Position numbers and translations under genes: made by a program. A stretch of 64,000 bases of DNA from CAUPWF01 sp963515125 (GTDB lineage Bacteria > Bacillota > Clostridia > Lachnospirales > Lachnospiraceae). Shown here one piece after another: positions 43,894-52,491 of this stretch. The notes beneath the pieces are model-generated. The model had not been told where the DNA came from. It did no database searches and saw nothing but the letters and a program-made list of their open reading frames with translations. The stretch lies in contig JBQKKG010000003.1 of assembly GCA_052116865.1 (NCBI GenBank), positions 1 to 64,000 on the forward strand, read 5' to 3'. Position 1 is the stretch's first letter; every line of letters begins with the position of its first letter.

Positions 43894-45960
43894 ATGTCAC
43901 AAAAGCTAAAGTGGAAGGATAAACTTACCACAAAAATACCTTTTATTAACATCATTCTGATTTTTATTGTTATCTGCTGTATGTGTTTTTCTTTTAATCT
44001 CATGACACGTAGAACCGTATCAGGGCTTATTGAAAAAGAGGTTGGATACATTGCTGATGCTAATGCTACAAAGGCCAAATCATATCTCGAAAATATGAGT
44101 GTATTATCACAATCACTAGCGGGAGAAGTGCAAAGATATCAGACTATGGATCGGAGCACGTCTGAATCCTTGTTAACCCAATCATTAAAAGGTGTTCTAG
44201 AAAATGACAAGATTTTTTCCGCATACTATGCATTTGAACCTAATCAATACTATGATAATACTCCAAACGGGCTCTCCTTGTACGCTTACCGGGATGGTTC
44301 TGGAATAACAATTGATACTGGGGAAGACTATGATGTCTATAGTTCTGGTGATTACTATGCAACTACTAAGAACTTAATGTCTACCCATGTTACGGAACCT
44401 TATGCATATGACCTGACCAATGGAGAAACTGTTTGGCTTATAACGCTCAGTAATCCCATAACAGATGAAAACGGAACATTTATCGGTGTTGCAAACTGTG
44501 ATATTCTAACAGATAGCATTAATGAATTAGACTATGATACTGGTGGCTATAAAACTTCACATAGTTACCTTCTTACCAATCAAGGAAATTATATCGCTGA
44601 TAGTTTAGATAAAGAAAAAATTGGAACCACACTGAACGGTGATTCCAGCCAAGAAAAACAAGTTTTAAAAGCTATCAAAAATAACAAATCCGTGTTGTAT
44701 GAGGCTAAGAATTCCTATGCAAACAATAAAATGGCTTGGTTTATGTATCGACCGATTACACTTTCTGGAACAGATGTGGCTTGGTCCAGTGCATTCATTG
44801 TGAATAAAAGTGAGGCTCTCACAAATGTAAATCGCATTACTGGTTTGTTGATGATAATTGGGCTCCTCGGTTTGTTTATTCTTTCCATCATCAGCACTCT
44901 TGCTTTAAAAAGAAGGCTCGCTCCAATACAACAAGTCGTAAATCTTGCAGAGAAAATGGGACGCTGTGACTTACATACCGATGGGATTACGAGTGCTTCC
45001 AATGATGAGCTTGGTCAGTTGACCACTCTTTTCCATAATACCTCTTCCACCTTGAGCGAATATATCTGCGAAATATCCGAATTGCTTAATTCGATGGCTT
45101 CTGGAAATCTTAATGCTTCCATAGAACGCGAATACATTGGTGATTTTAAAGTCATTCAAGATTCCTTTAACTATATCTTGGATTCGCTCAATGAGACATT
45201 TAAGCAAATTATGCAATCCGCTGATCAGGTATCTACTGGTGCAGAACAAGTTTCTAGCGGTGCACAGGCGTTATCTCAAGGGACAACTGAACAAGCTGGT
45301 AGCATCGAAGAATTGTCCTCTACCATTATGGAAATATCCAAGCAAGTCACTGAGAATGCCCAAAATGCTCAAACTGCCAATCATCTATCAACAGAAGCAC
45401 GTGAAGAAATCAAAAAGGGCCAGCTTCATATGCAGGATATGATTGCAGCAATGACAGAGATATCCGAAAAATCAAGCGAAATTGGGAACATTATTAAAAC
45501 CATTGATGATATCGCTTTCCAGACAAATATCCTTGCATTAAATGCTGCTGTTGAAGCAGCTAGAGCCGGTGTAGCTGGAAAAGGCTTTGCCGTTGTAGCA
45601 GACGAAGTACGTAATCTTGCTGGAAAAAGCGCGGAAGCTGCACAAATTACTACGGCACTAATTGAACGTTCCGTACTTGCAGTTAGCAACGGTTCACAAA
45701 TTGCAGATGAAACGGCTTCTTCCTTAACTGCTATTGTTGAAAAAACTGCCGCTGTGGACGAAAATCTTGAAAAGATTACTGCTGCCTCTATAGAACAAGC
45801 CGAGTCTATTCACCAAGTAAATATTGGAGTAGAGCAAATATCTGCCGTTGTTCAAACCAACTCTGCTACTGCGGAAGAAAGTGCAGCCGCTAGTGAAGAA
45901 TTAAGTAGCCAATCAGAACTATTAAGAGAATTGGTTAATAAATTTAAGTTAAAACACTAA
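43894..45960 (+). CDS. Methyl-accepting chemotaxis protein (dCache type)
   Basis: The 688-residue receptor has TM1 (about 15-36), a large extracellular double-Cache sensor domain (about 40-305, with AYYAFEPNQYYDN and DVYSSGDYYATTKNLMSTHVTEPYAYDLTN), TM2 (about 311-334) and a HAMP domain. The coiled-coil signalling domain contains the hairpin-tip sequence IIKTIDDIAFQTNILALNAAVEAARAG. The PYAYDLTNGETVWLITLSNPI stretch resembles dCache binding sites for small carboxylates or amino acids. It has GGGAGG before the ATG and stands alone; no che genes are nearby. Confidence 0.93.
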   Translation: MSQKLKWKDKLTTKIPFINIILIFIVICCMCFSFNLMTRRTVSGLIEKEVGYIADANATKAKSYLENMSVLSQSLAGEVQRYQTMDRSTSESLLTQSLKGVLENDKIFSAYYAFEPNQYYDNTPNGLSLYAYRDGSGITIDTGEDYDVYSSGDYYATTKNLMSTHVTEPYAYDLTNGETVWLITLSNPITDENGTFIGVANCDILTDSINELDYDTGGYKTSHSYLLTNQGNYIADSLDKEKIGTTLNGDSSQEKQVLKAIKNNKSVLYEAKNSYANNKMAWFMYRPITLSGTDVAWSSAFIVNKSEALTNVNRITGLLMIIGLLGLFILSIISTLALKRRLAPIQQVVNLAEKMGRCDLHTDGITSASNDELGQLTTLFHNTSSTLSEYICEISELLNSMASGNLNASIEREYIGDFKVIQDSFNYILDSLNETFKQIMQSADQVSTGAEQVSSGAQALSQGTTEQAGSIEELSSTIMEISKQVTENAQNAQTANHLSTEAREEIKKGQLHMQDMIAAMTEISEKSSEIGNIIKTIDDIAFQTNILALNAAVEAARAGVAGKGFAVVADEVRNLAGKSAEAAQITTALIERSVLAVSNGSQIADETASSLTAIVEKTAAVDENLEKITAASIEQAESIHQVNIGVEQISAVVQTNSATAEESAAASEELSSQSELLRELVNKFKLKH

Positions 45961-45974
45961 AGAACTCTGCTACA

Positions 45975-46022
45975 AAAGGGAATGGGATATATCATTGAAT
46001 ATTGATATATCCCATTCCCTTT
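45975..46022. terminator. Bidirectional terminator between the MCP and Mbeg1-like genes
   Basis: AAAGGGAATGGGATATATCA pairs with TGATATATCCCATTCCCTTT around a short loop. A perfect stem of about 20 bp lies between the two convergent genes. Confidence 0.85.
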
Positions 46023-46035
46023 ATAGAATACTACT

Positions 46036-47181
46036 TTATAATTTTTTTTTAGTTATATCTTTTGAAATCTTTTCTCTTCGTCTTAATATTGGTTGCAACA
46101 ATTCTTTACTATATTCATTTCTCAACAGTCGAATTAGTCTTGTAATGATTTCTTTTGTTTCTGAATTAAGACTACTGAATGATCTTAAGATCAAACTTAA
46201 GCTTTTCATTCCGCCATTTGATATATCTGTTAGCGTGTGTGCCCCTGTTGCCTCTAATACAGAAAATAAGGAATCTACAAATTCCTCTTTTTGATGAATT
46301 TCTAAATTTTCCAGCCACATTTTAATGGTTTCATCAAGCAATTGACTCTCTTTTGTCAACTGTTTTTTTATGACAAATTGATTTCCCATCACTTGCCAAG
46401 TCATGGCATCATGTTGCAAGATTCCTTTTTGACTACTCGCAACAATCTTATAAGTCTCTCCATGCTCTAATAGCATTCCTATTACAGATGATTCTGGTAC
46501 AATAGATACAATCCTATCTACCATTTCTTCATAACTCCTTGTAGTAATCACTTCTTTTGTAAAACCTGGTCCGTCATTGTTATATACCATCATAATCTTC
46601 TTCTTGACGCGATTAGAACATTGGGTTGCAGCATATATTGCTAAATTTCCACCCTTTGAATGCCCTCCCACTCTATAATTACGTCTTCGTCCCTTTACAA
46701 CTTTTTCAAGATATTCTACTGCTTCTAGCTGGGCTGGAACAGTAACAAAGCTCATATTGAAATCTTCTTTCCACCCAATGATGGTATCATCTGTCCCACG
46801 AAATGCTATATAAATACTCCCATCTTCCAAATAAATTTTAATTGCTGCAAATTGCTCTTGCTTATTCTTATCTATTCTATCAACGTACTTTCCTAACTTT
46901 GCATTTTTAAAACGAACTGTTTTTGCCATCTCACGCATAAGAAACGGAGTCATCCTGGTAAATGATTTTGATTGCTTCAGTTCTCGTTCCTCATGCTTTC
47001 GGAAATACATATCCGAGGCTTCTTCTATCGTAATGGTTTCTTCGCTCTCTAAATCCGGTACAATATCTTTCAAATCCACATAGGCAAATTGTGCCAATAT
47101 TAGATTGTCAACCTCATTGAACGGAGACCCTTGGAACGTTAAATCTCCTCTCCAATCTAGATAGCTTTTTATGTTACCCAT
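46036..47181 (-). CDS. Mbeg1-like/DUF2974 alpha/beta hydrolase
   Basis: The 381-residue protein begins NIKSYLDWRGDLTF and carries VDNLILAQFAYVDL, IYIAFRGTDDTIIGWKED and the nucleophile elbow GHSKGGN with S175, then MVYNNDGPGF. This is the DUF2974/Mbeg1-like lipase-type pattern. There is no signal peptide, so it acts in the cytoplasm or is exported by an unknown route. It is the third gene, after the esterase and acyltransferase genes, with a 23-base gap to the latter, and probably belongs to their operon. Substrate unknown. Confidence 0.85.
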   Translation of the reverse strand: MGNIKSYLDWRGDLTFQGSPFNEVDNLILAQFAYVDLKDIVPDLESEETITIEEASDMYFRKHEERELKQSKSFTRMTPFLMREMAKTVRFKNAKLGKYVDRIDKNKQEQFAAIKIYLEDGSIYIAFRGTDDTIIGWKEDFNMSFVTVPAQLEAVEYLEKVVKGRRRNYRVGGHSKGGNLAIYAATQCSNRVKKKIMMVYNNDGPGFTKEVITTRSYEEMVDRIVSIVPESSVIGMLLEHGETYKIVASSQKGILQHDAMTWQVMGNQFVIKKQLTKESQLLDETIKMWLENLEIHQKEEFVDSLFSVLEATGAHTLTDISNGGMKSLSLILRSFSSLNSETKEIITRLIRLLRNEYSKELLQPILRRREKISKDITKKKL

Positions 47182-47204
47182 ATTGATTGATCCCCCTTAA
47201 GATA

Positions 47205-49025
47205 TTAAAAATGAAATTTCTTTTGAAGTTCTGTCAATAAATCTTTTTTACGGAAAATAAGTAGTGCCATTAGAAAAATAACACTAATTCCCATACATAA
47301 CACTGATAATAATTGATGGTTCAATAGACCAAAAATCATTGGAACAATTGGCAACAACCCGCTACATCCTGCCATAAAATAATACGTCATATATTCATGT
47401 GTCTTCAGTTGTTGAATTTTCGTCATGGTCAACATAAATATCATAATTAATAGCGTAAGCCCTGGAAAGACATAGTCAAGCGACCATCCCCGCCATCCAG
47501 TAATCAAATCCCATATTATGCTTACTATAGAAATAATTAAGAGCTGCCACATAGAGTTTTTAAGCAAATTTCGCCGTTTCTGATACCCCATGGTAACTGC
47601 AAGCCACATACTAAAGATACCGCCCAGTGCGAATAGAGACCATAACCGCGTAGGTAATATCAAAATATTAAGCGTTACCGCAAATACCCCTAACACCACT
47701 GCGATAAATGAAACCCATTGAAAGAACTTCGCCTCTTCTTTAACCTTACCCTCTGTTTCTGGAAATTGATTGGTTGTCATCTCCACAGACATTCCATGCT
47801 CCTTTAAAATTTCAAAAAAGTTTCTTTGAATATTTAAGCTATCATACAATGAGGTGAAATTTAGTACTAACTTATCTTGGAAAGAACACATACACAACTC
47901 CACCTTTGGAGTACTGGTAAATACCCCAAACTGCTTAATGTAAGTTTCATATTCCTTTGGCATTGTTACTACACTCATATTAGAAAAGACTGCCGTAATA
48001 TCTCTTTCTGTATACATCATTCCAGCTTGTATCGCAAGGTTTTTTACTTCCAATGGTGCAAATCTAAGAATTGGGTGATTTTCAAATCTGGTATACTCAT
48101 TCATTCTTCTTGCCATACGCTCTTGCGTAAGTTCTTCTGTGAAATATTCTTTCACACATTTTAAAATACTTTCAAAAGAATCATCTTCACTTCCAAATTG
48201 AAATGCCGGATCAATCCAACCAAAAAAGTTCAGCATAGATTCTGAGGGAAAGAATTTACGTAGATTCACTGGTACCATTAGAACAACAGGTCTTCGCTGC
48301 TGTCTCAATGACATTTCCCTATGAATGGCACTTAAGTATACCCCAGTTAAATATACAGTCATTGATACCTGATATTCTCGCGCTTTTTTCAATACCTCTT
48401 GAACAGAAAGCACACCTTCTGATATCTGCAGGCTATTGAATTCAGTTTTGATTCCCCTGATTTGATGTGCCCGTTTTCTACGCTTCACTGGCTTTGGTGT
48501 ACTTTCATCATAATACTTGGAAAAGCTGTCCATCTCTTGATCTCGAATGGTAATATTTTCATTAGTCAGACAGACATCTTGTAGCCCTTGGTCTTGATAC
48601 TTTATATATAGATAATTTTTCACTAGTTCTTTTAAGAATTGCGTAGCCCCTGTTCCATCCGTTAACACATGAAATACTTCAAAGTTAATTCTATTTTTAT
48701 AATAATTTACACGAAATAGGTACTTTAATTTATCTTGTGAAAATAGCCTACTGCATGGCGGTTTGTATTCTTCTTTTACAATTGGTTTAAATTCATTCTT
48801 CTCTAGATAAAACCAAAATACTCCTCTTCGTAAAACCGAAAGAAACATGGGATATTTTCCCAAGGTAATATCCAGTGCCTGTTGTAAAAGTTCTTGTTCC
48901 ACCAGTTCGTTTAATTCACAATAAAACCGAAATACACGTGTGTCTTTTTTTGTTTCTGTTGCCGGAAATACTTTTGCCGCATTATCTAATTTTCTCCAAT
49001 GCGCAGATTTCATCCTAGTTTCCAT
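47205..49025 (-). CDS. Condensation-like acyltransferase with C-terminal membrane domain (DUF6320-like)
   Basis: The 606-residue protein has an N-terminal chloramphenicol-acetyltransferase/condensation fold (about 1-425). H119-x3-D123-G124 in FHVLTDGTG is the acyltransferase active-site motif, and MVPVNLRKFFPSESMLNFFGWI resembles condensation or wax-ester type enzymes. Five to six membrane segments follow from about 430 (SFIAVVLGVFAVTLNILIL and others) and a short basic tail. The start overlaps the last base of the esterase stop, so it is translationally coupled. It likely acylates an envelope or lipid-linked substrate at the membrane, which is inference. Confidence 0.8.
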   Translation of the reverse strand: METRMKSAHWRKLDNAAKVFPATETKKDTRVFRFYCELNELVEQELLQQALDITLGKYPMFLSVLRRGVFWFYLEKNEFKPIVKEEYKPPCSRLFSQDKLKYLFRVNYYKNRINFEVFHVLTDGTGATQFLKELVKNYLYIKYQDQGLQDVCLTNENITIRDQEMDSFSKYYDESTPKPVKRRKRAHQIRGIKTEFNSLQISEGVLSVQEVLKKAREYQVSMTVYLTGVYLSAIHREMSLRQQRRPVVLMVPVNLRKFFPSESMLNFFGWIDPAFQFGSEDDSFESILKCVKEYFTEELTQERMARRMNEYTRFENHPILRFAPLEVKNLAIQAGMMYTERDITAVFSNMSVVTMPKEYETYIKQFGVFTSTPKVELCMCSFQDKLVLNFTSLYDSLNIQRNFFEILKEHGMSVEMTTNQFPETEGKVKEEAKFFQWVSFIAVVLGVFAVTLNILILPTRLWSLFALGGIFSMWLAVTMGYQKRRNLLKNSMWQLLIISIVSIIWDLITGWRGWSLDYVFPGLTLLIMIFMLTMTKIQQLKTHEYMTYYFMAGCSGLLPIVPMIFGLLNHQLLSVLCMGISVIFLMALLIFRKKDLLTELQKKFHF

Positions 49026-49969
49026 TACATATATTCCTCCCCAAGGAATCGGTTAATTAGCGCAAAGCTCTCTTGTACATGATAGTATTTAATACCAAGC
49101 GCAAAAAATCCATGCAGTGCATCTTTTATCCGATAAATTTCAACTTGATTTCCCGCCTCTCTCAAATTTGTTCCATACTTCTCCCCTTCATCACGAAGTG
49201 GATCGTATTCCGCAGTAATAATCAAAGTCCGTGGCATATGACTTAAGTCTGTTTCTAAAATCGGTGCAAGGTATGGATTCTGAAGATCCTCTTCACGGCT
49301 TGCATACAACTCCAAATAGTCTCTCATTTTCTTTGCTGTTAATAGATATCCATCCCCATTTTGTGTTACAGATTCAAATATCGAATTCTCACTATAATCA
49401 TTATTGGTAGCTGGGTAGATTAATATCTGCCTTTTGGGCATAAATTCACCTCTATCCCTTGCCATTAGACAAACTGCTGCTGTTAAATTACCGCCCGCAC
49501 TATCTCCAATAATTGTAATCTTATCAGGTGCAGCATTTAGTATAAATTGATCTGTATAAATTGCTTTGGCTACTGCATAGCAATCCTCAAGTCCAGTCGG
49601 AAATGGATATTCTGGTGCCAATCGATATTCTACAGACACAACAATGTGATTCGTATCCTTTGCTAATCGGGCACAAATACGCTCATAATTATCAATGCTA
49701 TCTGTTACCCATCCACCTCCATGGAAATACAATAGCACTGGTAATGAATGTTCATTCTCATGTTGCCCATCTAAGGCATTTTCATGAGGAAGAAAGATTC
49801 TGGTTGGAACTTCATAATCTTCATTAAAAATTTTAAAATCAATGGTTTTGTAAAATATTTTCAGTGGATCTAATTTTTTTAAATTCGCAAAATATCTTGC
49901 TGTCTCTACTTCAATATCCCCATATGACAATGCTTTTAATACCTTTTTCATCGTTTTGTTAATCGCCAT
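49025..49969 (-). CDS. Alpha/beta hydrolase, HSL-type acetyl esterase
   Basis: The 314-residue protein has the HSL-family oxyanion motif HGGGW (83-87) and the nucleophile GDSAGG (155-160, S157). The acid is in AEYDPLRDEG and the histidine in ALHGFF near the end. No signal peptide is evident. It is the first of three genes (esterase, condensation-like acyltransferase, Mbeg1-like) that look like one operon; deacylation and acylation activities side by side suggest turnover of an acylated product. The start has GAGAGA upstream. Confidence 0.9.
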   Translation of the reverse strand: MAINKTMKKVLKALSYGDIEVETARYFANLKKLDPLKIFYKTIDFKIFNEDYEVPTRIFLPHENALDGQHENEHSLPVLLYFHGGGWVTDSIDNYERICARLAKDTNHIVVSVEYRLAPEYPFPTGLEDCYAVAKAIYTDQFILNAAPDKITIIGDSAGGNLTAAVCLMARDRGEFMPKRQILIYPATNNDYSENSIFESVTQNGDGYLLTAKKMRDYLELYASREEDLQNPYLAPILETDLSHMPRTLIITAEYDPLRDEGEKYGTNLREAGNQVEIYRIKDALHGFFALGIKYYHVQESFALINRFLGEEYM

Positions 49970-50002
49970 ATATTCTCTCCATTTTGTGTTTTATTTTCTT
50001 TC

Positions 50003-50230
50003 TTATTTAATTATTCTAACACAATTTCCACCAACTTGCACTATATCATAACAAGCTAATACCTGTTTCCAATCATCTGCTGGTTCCCCATTGACCCATA
50101 ATTTGTCTTGTAAGGTTAATCGCTTTAAAGATTCCCTAGAATCTGCAAGGCCAGCCATTGCTAACAAGTCGGCTGCATCATTTAGTCTGTCCTCTTCGCA
50201 CTCAATTACTACATCTTTCATATCCATCAT
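50003..50230 (-). CDS. Small S4-like RNA-binding domain protein
   Basis: The 75-residue protein ends with DSRESLKRLTLQDKLWVNG followed by EPADDWKQVLACYDIVQVG. This fits the S4 pattern (SR-x-x-x-x-x-L, VNG, D-x-V-x-V-G) seen at the C-terminus of tyrosyl-tRNA synthetase and in small stand-alone S4 proteins. It has AGGAGG before the ATG. The gene is the first one behind the T-box leader at 50396-50690 and has no synthetase neighbour. It is followed after 33 bases by the esterase, so the operon could include that set. The S4 call is inference. Confidence 0.55.
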   Translation of the reverse strand: MMDMKDVVIECEEDRLNDAADLLAMAGLADSRESLKRLTLQDKLWVNGEPADDWKQVLACYDIVQVGGNCVRIIK

Positions 50231-50395
50231 TGTTTTATCCTCCTATTTTTGAATTCATATTTTAGGATGTAACTCCTATAGTGATAAAATATTCTAGAAG
50301 TTAGGAAGCCTTCTATCTTTTATTTTACTTACAATCGGATTGCCTGCTACGCAACTTACGACTTCGTCACTCTTTCTCGGGCACTCCTTATCTAC

Positions 50396-50690
50396 ACGCA
50401 AAATATCCCCCGTCCTATAAAGGACGAGGGATTATACTCTCGTGTTACCACCTTTGTTTATAGATAGCTCACACTATCTACCTCTTCAAGTACATCTCTA
50501 AATCGAGGATACTCTAGCACTATAACGTGTGCGGGATCCGTCATACCCTACTACAGTTATTCTGGTATGAAGCTCAAAGATGAATTCATAACAAGGTATT
50601 CTTGCACCTCTCATCAACCGGTTGCTTTCTGTAAGCTCTACTTGTTACTACTACTTCTTTTCATTGCTTTTCCTAAGTTCATTTACGAAT
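50396..50690 (-). promoter_or_regulatory. T-box leader (candidate specifier UUC, Phe)
   Basis: The minus strand carries a full T-box layout. Stem I has an AG-box-like ACAGAAAGC and a GGTTGATG distal loop, with AACAAG/CTTGTT as stem. GAA-TTC-ATCTTTGAGC follows; here TTC (50584-50582) is the best specifier candidate. The T-box sequence AAAGGTGGTAACACG is at 50456-50441, and a terminator hairpin CCCTCGTCC-TTTATA-GGACGGGGG at 50430-50407. An uncharged tRNA should stabilise the antiterminator and switch on the next gene, at 50230. Specifier identity rests on pattern memory. Confidence 0.85.
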
Positions 50691-50749
50691 ATTAAGTTAT
50701 TGGTAATTATAGCCTTACTTTTTACCTTTGTCAATTGATTTATTTTAAG

Positions 50750-50787
50750 GTGGGGACGGGGGCAATGTGCATTGCCCCCGTCCCCAC
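50750..50787. repeat. Dispersed GC-rich palindrome, copy D
   Basis: Arms are GTGGGGACGGGGGCAATG around TG. It lies just after the hydrogenase stop (50799) and next to the T-box promoter region. On the hydrogenase side it is preceded by TATAGGGACGGG, a shorter version of the AAAGGGACAGGGC box of copies A and C. It probably serves as the hydrogenase terminator. Confidence 0.95.
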
Positions 50788-50798
50788 CCGTCCCTATA

Positions 50799-52478
50799 TT
50801 ATTTATTATGTAACAACTTATGCTCTTTTCCTTTTAAGAATGTATCATATAGCGTTGTAATAATTGGATTTTCATTTGATAGCTTAATCTGTGCTAAATT
50901 ATCTATCCTATACAATCCATCCATTCTTGCCTTTTTCGTACGTGGGCCCACTGGAACTGGTTGTCCCCCACCTGTTATACATCCACGTTTACATGCCATG
51001 ACTTCTACAAAATCATAATATACTTCTTTTGACTTTATCTTATCCAATATTTCTGCTGCACACGCCAACCCATTTACAATTGCAATTTTTACTTCCCTTT
51101 CTCCTAATCTAATATTAGCCTCTTTCACACCATCTACCCCTCGTACTCCAGTAAAGCTAATATCTTGAAGATCTTCCACGTGATTACTGTTTACTAAGCG
51201 TCTTAACACAGCTTCAGTTACACCTCCAGTTACACCAAAGATTGCCCCTGCCCCTGAACTAATCCCAAATGGCATATCCATAGCCTCTGGTTCTAGTAGC
51301 CTTAAATCTATTCCAGCCTCTTGTATCATTCTGGTTACTTCCGTTGTAGTAAGAACATAATCCACATCTTGTTCTCCATCTGTTACGTGCTCTGGTCTTA
51401 ATATCTCTGCTTTTTTTGCGGTACAAGGCATAATAGATACCACCACAGTTTTTCTTGTGTCCTCCGTGTTTTCTCGCGCCTGTTCTTTTAGAACTGCACC
51501 AAACATTTGCTGTGGGGATCGGCAAGAAGAAATATGCTTTGTTAACTCTGGATATTTTGTTTCACAAAATTTCACCCAACCAGGGCAACATGAAGTAAAT
51601 AATGGAAGATTCTCTCCTGTTTGTAAGCGCTCCAAGAATTCTTTGGATTCTTCCATCACCGTTAAATCTGCTCCAAAATTTGTGTCATAGACTTCATCAA
51701 ACCCCATCCGTCTTAGCGCTGCAACAAGACGTCCAATCTCATTTGCACCTTTTGGTATTCCAAATTTATCTCCAATCGCCACTCGAACCGCTGGCGCGAT
51801 TTCTACAACTACACGTGTATTGGGATCTGCAATATGTTCCCAAACCGGTCGTACATTAGATTTAATAGTAATGGCACCCGTTGGACACACTGCACGACAC
51901 TGTCCACATCCGACGCAATCTGTTTCAGCCATAGTCCTGTTGAATGCAGGCATGACTTGCATATTAGAACCTCGAAATGCAAAATCCAAAATACCAATTC
52001 CCTGAATTTCATCACATGTACGTACACAGTCCCCACATAAAATGCATTTGTTCGGATCTCGCACAATACAATCCGAGCTCTCATCAATTGGTAACTGTGG
52101 TTTATTGTTGTCAAAACGTACATAACTAATTCCCAACTGCTTTGCCAATGTCTGTAATGTACACACACCATTTTTCTTACAGGTAGTACAGTCCCTGCAA
52201 TGTGATGAAAGTAACAATTCTAAAATCATTTTGCGATGATGTTGAAGCCTTGGTGTATTTGTATAGATAACCATTCCATCCTTAGGTGTTTCAGAGCAAG
52301 AGGCAAATACGCGACCTCGATTATCTTCGACTACACACATACGACATGCCCCATACGTTGATAGTTCTGAATGATAACAGAAGGTTGGAAGGTCTATTCC
52401 TGATTTTCGTATTACAGAAAGTACATTTTTTTCTTCTTCAAAGGCCACTCTTCTATTATTGATTGTCATATATCCCAT
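50799..52478 (-). CDS. hndD: [FeFe] hydrogenase, NADH-dependent type (HndD)
   Basis: The 559-residue catalytic subunit has an N-terminal [2Fe-2S] domain (CYHSELSTYGACRMCVVE), a His-Cys [4Fe-4S] region (LLLSSHCRDCTTCKKNGVC), two [4Fe-4S] motifs (CILCGDCVRTCDEIQ, CVGCGQCRAVCPTGAI) and H-cluster motifs TSCCPGW, MPCTAKK and ACKRGCITGGGQP. A C-terminal small-subunit-like region follows. It makes or consumes H2 using electrons from NuoE/NuoF-like partners, in some relatives by ferredoxin/NADH bifurcation. It is the last gene of the three-gene operon, 13 bases after the NuoF-like gene. Confidence 0.96.
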   Translation of the reverse strand: MGYMTINNRRVAFEEEKNVLSVIRKSGIDLPTFCYHSELSTYGACRMCVVEDNRGRVFASCSETPKDGMVIYTNTPRLQHHRKMILELLLSSHCRDCTTCKKNGVCTLQTLAKQLGISYVRFDNNKPQLPIDESSDCIVRDPNKCILCGDCVRTCDEIQGIGILDFAFRGSNMQVMPAFNRTMAETDCVGCGQCRAVCPTGAITIKSNVRPVWEHIADPNTRVVVEIAPAVRVAIGDKFGIPKGANEIGRLVAALRRMGFDEVYDTNFGADLTVMEESKEFLERLQTGENLPLFTSCCPGWVKFCETKYPELTKHISSCRSPQQMFGAVLKEQARENTEDTRKTVVVSIMPCTAKKAEILRPEHVTDGEQDVDYVLTTTEVTRMIQEAGIDLRLLEPEAMDMPFGISSGAGAIFGVTGGVTEAVLRRLVNSNHVEDLQDISFTGVRGVDGVKEANIRLGEREVKIAIVNGLACAAEILDKIKSKEVYYDFVEVMACKRGCITGGGQPVPVGPRTKKARMDGLYRIDNLAQIKLSNENPIITTLYDTFLKGKEHKLLHNK

Positions 52479-52491
52479 GGTATTTATCCTC

